Origin: Alphaproteobacteria bacterium
GTDB taxonomy: Bacteria; Pseudomonadota; Alphaproteobacteria; GCA-2731375
Length of the DNA stretch: 51,431 nt
Direction: 5' to 3'
Assembly (NCBI GenBank): GCA_029937535.1
Contig: JAPYPT010000004.1
Coordinates: 1 to 51,431 of the forward strand
Part shown: positions 48,254 to 51,431 of the stretch, in pieces
How the letters are laid out: each line of letters starts with the position of its first letter
Position numbering within the stretch: position 1 is the stretch's first letter
Position numbers and translations under genes: made by a program
The notes under the pieces: generated by a model
What the model was told of the DNA's origin: nothing
The model's input: only the letters and a program-made list of their open reading frames with translations
The model's database searches: none

Positions 48254-49420
48254 ATGGATCAGATCAATACGACAGACCCATTGTCGCGTGCCCGCGATGT
48301 GGCCGGACCCCTTGCCGCCGCCGCGGATGAAATCGAGGCGACCCGCCGCATTCCCGAACCATTGTTGTCGCAATTGCATGATCAGGGTCTTTTCCGTCTT
48401 CTTCTGCCCCGGGACTTGGGCGGCGGCGAGGTCGAGCCGGGGGCGTATGTTCTGGCATTGGAAGAAATTGCCCGCCATGACGCCTCCGTTGCCTGGAACA
48501 TTTTTGTCGGCAACAGTGCGGCCCTGATCGCACCGTATCTGGACCTGGAAACGGCGCGGGAGATTTTCGCCGACCCCCGTACCGTCATCGCCTGGGGCCC
48601 GCCCCACAAGGGTTTGGCGCATGCGGAAGCGGGCGGCTACCGGGTCAGCGGGACCTGGGAATTCGCCTCCGGCTGCCGCCAGGCCAACTGGATGGGCGTG
48701 CATTGCCGGGTGCGGGAGGGGGACGGCAGCCTGCGCCTGAACGGGGCCGGGCAGCCCACGCTGCGCACCTTGCTGTTCCCACGCGATCAGGCCACCCTGC
48801 ACGACACCTGGAACACCATCGGCCTGCGCGGCACGGCCTCTGATTCCTATAGCGTGAAGGATCTGTTCGTCGCCGAGGCCTATTCGGGGACCCGGGACGA
48901 TCCCCACTTGCGGCGCAAAAGCGGGCCCCTCTATGCCTTTCCCCAGCAAAATCTTTATACCGTCGGCGTGGCCTCGGTCGCGTTGGGTATTGGCCGGGCC
49001 ATGTTGTCGGCCTTCATGGAATTGGCGGCGGAAAAAACCCCACGCGGCCTGGCCCGCCTGGCGGATACGCCATCGGTGCAGTCGGGTATTGCCCATGGCG
49101 AGGCGACCCTGGGCGCCGCGCGGGCCTACCTGTTGGCAGCCTTGGCCGAGGTTTATGCCGGCGCCGGCGAGACGGAACCCATTGATATCCCCGACCGGGC
49201 CCGCGTCCGCCTGGCCGCGACCCATGCCATTCATGGCGCCTCGGATGTCACGGACTGGGTTTACAAGGCGGCCGGCGTCAGCGCCATATTCCCCGGCACG
49301 CCCTTTGAACGCCGGTTCCGCGACATGCATACCCTGACCCAGCAGATCCAGGCCCGAAGCTCCCATTACGAAACCGCCGGTCAGGTATTGTTGGGCATGC
49401 CGCCGGAAATCTATTTCTAG
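48254..49420 (+). CDS. Acyl-CoA dehydrogenase family protein (possibly flavin monooxygenase-like)
   Basis: PEPLLSQLHDQGLFRLLLPRDLGGGEVEPGAYVLALEEIARHDASVAWNIFVGNSAALIAPYL; HGASDVTDWVYKAAGVSAIFPGTPFERRFRDMHTLTQQIQAR. Confidence 0.88.
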   Translation: MDQINTTDPLSRARDVAGPLAAAADEIEATRRIPEPLLSQLHDQGLFRLLLPRDLGGGEVEPGAYVLALEEIARHDASVAWNIFVGNSAALIAPYLDLETAREIFADPRTVIAWGPPHKGLAHAEAGGYRVSGTWEFASGCRQANWMGVHCRVREGDGSLRLNGAGQPTLRTLLFPRDQATLHDTWNTIGLRGTASDSYSVKDLFVAEAYSGTRDDPHLRRKSGPLYAFPQQNLYTVGVASVALGIGRAMLSAFMELAAEKTPRGLARLADTPSVQSGIAHGEATLGAARAYLLAALAEVYAGAGETEPIDIPDRARVRLAATHAIHGASDVTDWVYKAAGVSAIFPGTPFERRFRDMHTLTQQIQARSSHYETAGQVLLGMPPEIYF

Positions 49421-50332
49421 ATGACCGAAACAGCCGTTGCGGCGCCCACCTGGCGCGCCAATTTCATTGGCCTGTTGCTGGTTCTGTTGGGCGGTATCTT
49501 CATCACCTCGCTGACCTGGATCGTGCGCAGCGTGGCCGATGACATCGATCCGCTGCAGGCCGGCTTCATGCGCTATGCCTTCGGGACCCTGCTGTTGCTG
49601 CCCATGGTCTTGAAGTTTAAGCCAGGCGACCGCGACATCAAATTGATGGGCGGACATCTGTTGCGGGGCATCGTGCATGCGGTCAGCGTCTTGCTGTGGT
49701 TCTATGCCGTCACCAAGATAACCCTGGCCGATCTGACCGCCTTGAGTTTCACGGCGCCGGTGTTCATTACCCTCGGCGCATTCATGTTTTTGGGCGAAAC
49801 ATTCAGCTATCGCCGTTTGGGCGGCATTATCTGTGCCTTTATCGGCGCCGTGGTTGTCCTGCGCCCCGGTATCGAAGTCATTTCAATCGGCGCCATCGCC
49901 ATTCTGGTTGCCTCGCCGTTTCAAGCCGCCTCGACCCTGATGGGGAAATATCTGGCCCCCCGCACCTCCCTCTACGCCATGGTGTTTTATCTCTCGTTGT
50001 TCGTGACCTTGACCAGCCTGATCCCTACATTGTTCGTCTGGAACACACCGTCCCTGCATACCTGTGTCTTGACCTTTGGCGCCGCCGTGATGGCGACCCT
50101 GGCGCATTTCTGCTGGAGCAAGTCTTTCCAGATCGCCGATTTGTCGTTTACCCAGCCAGGCTACTATTTCACCCTGATTTGGGCCGTTGCCATCGGCTTT
50201 TTCGTGTACGGTGAACGGCCCGACATCTGGTCAGGCGCGGGTGCGGCGATTATTATCGCCTCCACGGCCTATATTGCCGCCCGCGAGCGACGGGTCGGCG
50301 GCCAGGCGAAAATACGGGGAGAAGGACCATGA
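49421..50332 (+). CDS. DMT-superfamily (EamA) transporter
   Basis: Multi-TM with repeated EamA domains; LTALSFTAPVFITLGAFMFLGETFSYRRLGGIICAFIGAVVVLRPG. Confidence 0.92.
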   Translation: MTETAVAAPTWRANFIGLLLVLLGGIFITSLTWIVRSVADDIDPLQAGFMRYAFGTLLLLPMVLKFKPGDRDIKLMGGHLLRGIVHAVSVLLWFYAVTKITLADLTALSFTAPVFITLGAFMFLGETFSYRRLGGIICAFIGAVVVLRPGIEVISIGAIAILVASPFQAASTLMGKYLAPRTSLYAMVFYLSLFVTLTSLIPTLFVWNTPSLHTCVLTFGAAVMATLAHFCWSKSFQIADLSFTQPGYYFTLIWAVAIGFFVYGERPDIWSGAGAAIIIASTAYIAARERRVGGQAKIRGEGP

Positions 50333-50898
50333 GCTTACCCTTGGTGGTAGCGATCACCGGCGCCAGCGGCGTCGTCTATGGCATCGGGATCTTGCGTGCG
50401 CTGAAAACACTGGACGTGCCAACGCATCTGATTGTCTCAGAGGCGGCGGTGCAGACCCTCAAGTACGAAAGCGACATGACCCTGGCCGAAGTGCGCGCCC
50501 TGGCCGACGTGGTGCATTCCAACAAGGATATCGCCGCCTCGATCTCGTCGGGGTCTTTCCTCACACGCGGCATGATCGTGGCGCCCTGTTCCATCAAGAC
50601 CTTGTCCGCGATTGCGAATTCCTTCGACGCCGATCTTATCGCCAGGGCGGCGGACGTAACGTTGAAGGAACGCCGCCCCCTGGTCCTCATGGTGCGGGAG
50701 ACGCCCCTGCACAAAGGTCATCTGGAATTGATGACCCGGGCCGCCGATTATGGCGCCATCATCATGCCGCCCATGCCCGCCTTCTATCACAAGCCCACGA
50801 CCCTGCAGGAGATCATCGACCAGGGCGTCGCCCGCGCCCTGGATCAACTGGGCGTCACCCACGCACTGTTTCCCCGCTGGGACGACAGTCAATCCTGA
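50329..50898 (+). CDS. ubiX: UbiX family flavin prenyltransferase
   Basis: LVVAITGASGVVYGIGILRAL, VAPCSIKTLSAIANSFDADLIARAADVTLKERRPLVLMVRETPLH. Confidence 0.94.
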   Translation: MSLPLVVAITGASGVVYGIGILRALKTLDVPTHLIVSEAAVQTLKYESDMTLAEVRALADVVHSNKDIAASISSGSFLTRGMIVAPCSIKTLSAIANSFDADLIARAADVTLKERRPLVLMVRETPLHKGHLELMTRAADYGAIIMPPMPAFYHKPTTLQEIIDQGVARALDQLGVTHALFPRWDDSQS

Positions 50899-50914
50899 CG
50901 GGCGCCGGGCGAAA

Positions 50915-51181
50915 TTAGTATAGTTCAGAATGGCTACCTAACCTGGTAAGCCTCAAGTCATCGTTGGTGATTTTGTAAATCAACAGCCAGTCCGGCGCGA
51001 TATGGCATTCGCGATGATCCCGCCAATTCCCAATCAGGGCGTGATCGCGATAGGAACGATCAAGCCCCTGACCGCTCTGCAATCGGGTGATCACTGTTTC
51101 CAGTTCGTCGATATCGCGACCCTGCCGGACGGCTTTCTTGAGGTCCTTTTTGAATTGCCGCGTCGTTCTTAACGAAAGCAT
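50915..51181 (-). CDS. YafQ-family (RelE superfamily) mRNA interferase toxin
   Basis: MLSLRTTRQFKKDLKKAVRQGRDIDELETVI...LIGNWRDHRECHIAPDWLLIYKITNDDLRLTRLGSHSELY. Confidence 0.92.
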   Translation of the reverse strand: MLSLRTTRQFKKDLKKAVRQGRDIDELETVITRLQSGQGLDRSYRDHALIGNWRDHRECHIAPDWLLIYKITNDDLRLTRLGSHSELY

Positions 51182-51182
51182 C

Positions 51183-51431
51183 CTAATCGTCCAGATCGGA
51201 CCTCAGTTCGGCAAAGCCGTCATAGGTTTGCAAATTTTCGCCGGCCTGTGTTTCCTGCATTGCCGCCACGGTTGCCGCATTTGGCCGCGCCGCGGTCGGT
51301 CGAAAGGGCAGGCCGCCCATATTGACGCTTTGCTGCAGGAAAAGCCGTATTGCATCCGAGGTTTTCAGGCCCATGGCCTGAAACACCCGTTCAGCATCAC
51401 GCTTAAGCTCGGGCGTTACCCGGGATTGCAC
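51183..51431 (-). CDS. RelB/DinJ-family antitoxin, 5' truncated by window edge
   Basis: VQSRVTPELKRDAERVFQAMGLKTSDAIRLFLQQSVNMGGLPF; the first codon (GTG) abuts the window edge and DinJ proteins usually have a few residues before VQSRV. Confidence 0.9.
   Translation of the reverse strand: MQSRVTPELKRDAERVFQAMGLKTSDAIRLFLQQSVNMGGLPFRPTAARPNAATVAAMQETQAGENLQTYDGFAELRSDLDD

Noticed and set aside
48056-49678. 540-aa minus-strand ORF antisense to the acyl-CoA dehydrogenase-like gene
   Set aside because: Same antisense GC artefact; the sense gene has clear family motifs and a compatible start.
1-51431. CRISPR arrays, phage islands, classical defence systems, rRNA and tRNA genes
   Set aside because: No regularly spaced repeats, phage structural or integrase genes, or tRNA-like cloverleaf sequences were recognised; only the terminal toxin-antitoxin pair is defence-related.

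Overview
GC-rich window of chromosomal type, consistent with an alphaproteobacterium (inferred from gene content and intergenic palindromes; not proven). It holds about 38 protein-coding genes and no rRNA, tRNA, CRISPR array or intact transposase that I can see. Most genes are catabolic or transport genes: two HyuA/HyuB (hydantoinase/oxoprolinase) pairs, two class-III aminotransferases, two amidases, two GSTs, a single-chain acyl-CoA carboxylase, an HpsN/HisD-like dehydrogenase, a thiolase, an amidohydrolase, a cytosolic-type reductive-dehalogenase-like Fe-S protein, and a peptide-type ABC transporter split over two convergent transcripts. Signalling genes are a SAM-cyclase-AAA-TPR protein and a PAS histidine kinase. 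The window ends in a truncated DinJ/YafQ-like toxin-antitoxin pair. The observations most worth checking are: (1) the last 15 codons plus stop of a 3-hydroxyisobutyrate-dehydrogenase-family gene are duplicated on the far side of a palindromic element, and all four differences are synonymous; (2) two copies of a MITE-like palindrome with conserved ends TAATACGGTGACGTAATAC, both at convergent gene ends, one overlapping a stop codon; (3) a perfect 27-bp inverted repeat with a 37-nt spacer; (4) a perfect FNR/FixK-type box at about -41.5 before a methyltransferase; (5) a reductive-dehalogenase-like protein with an apparent internal duplication and no membrane-anchor or reductase partner nearby. Many long antisense ORFs in the supplied track look like GC-codon artefacts and were not called.
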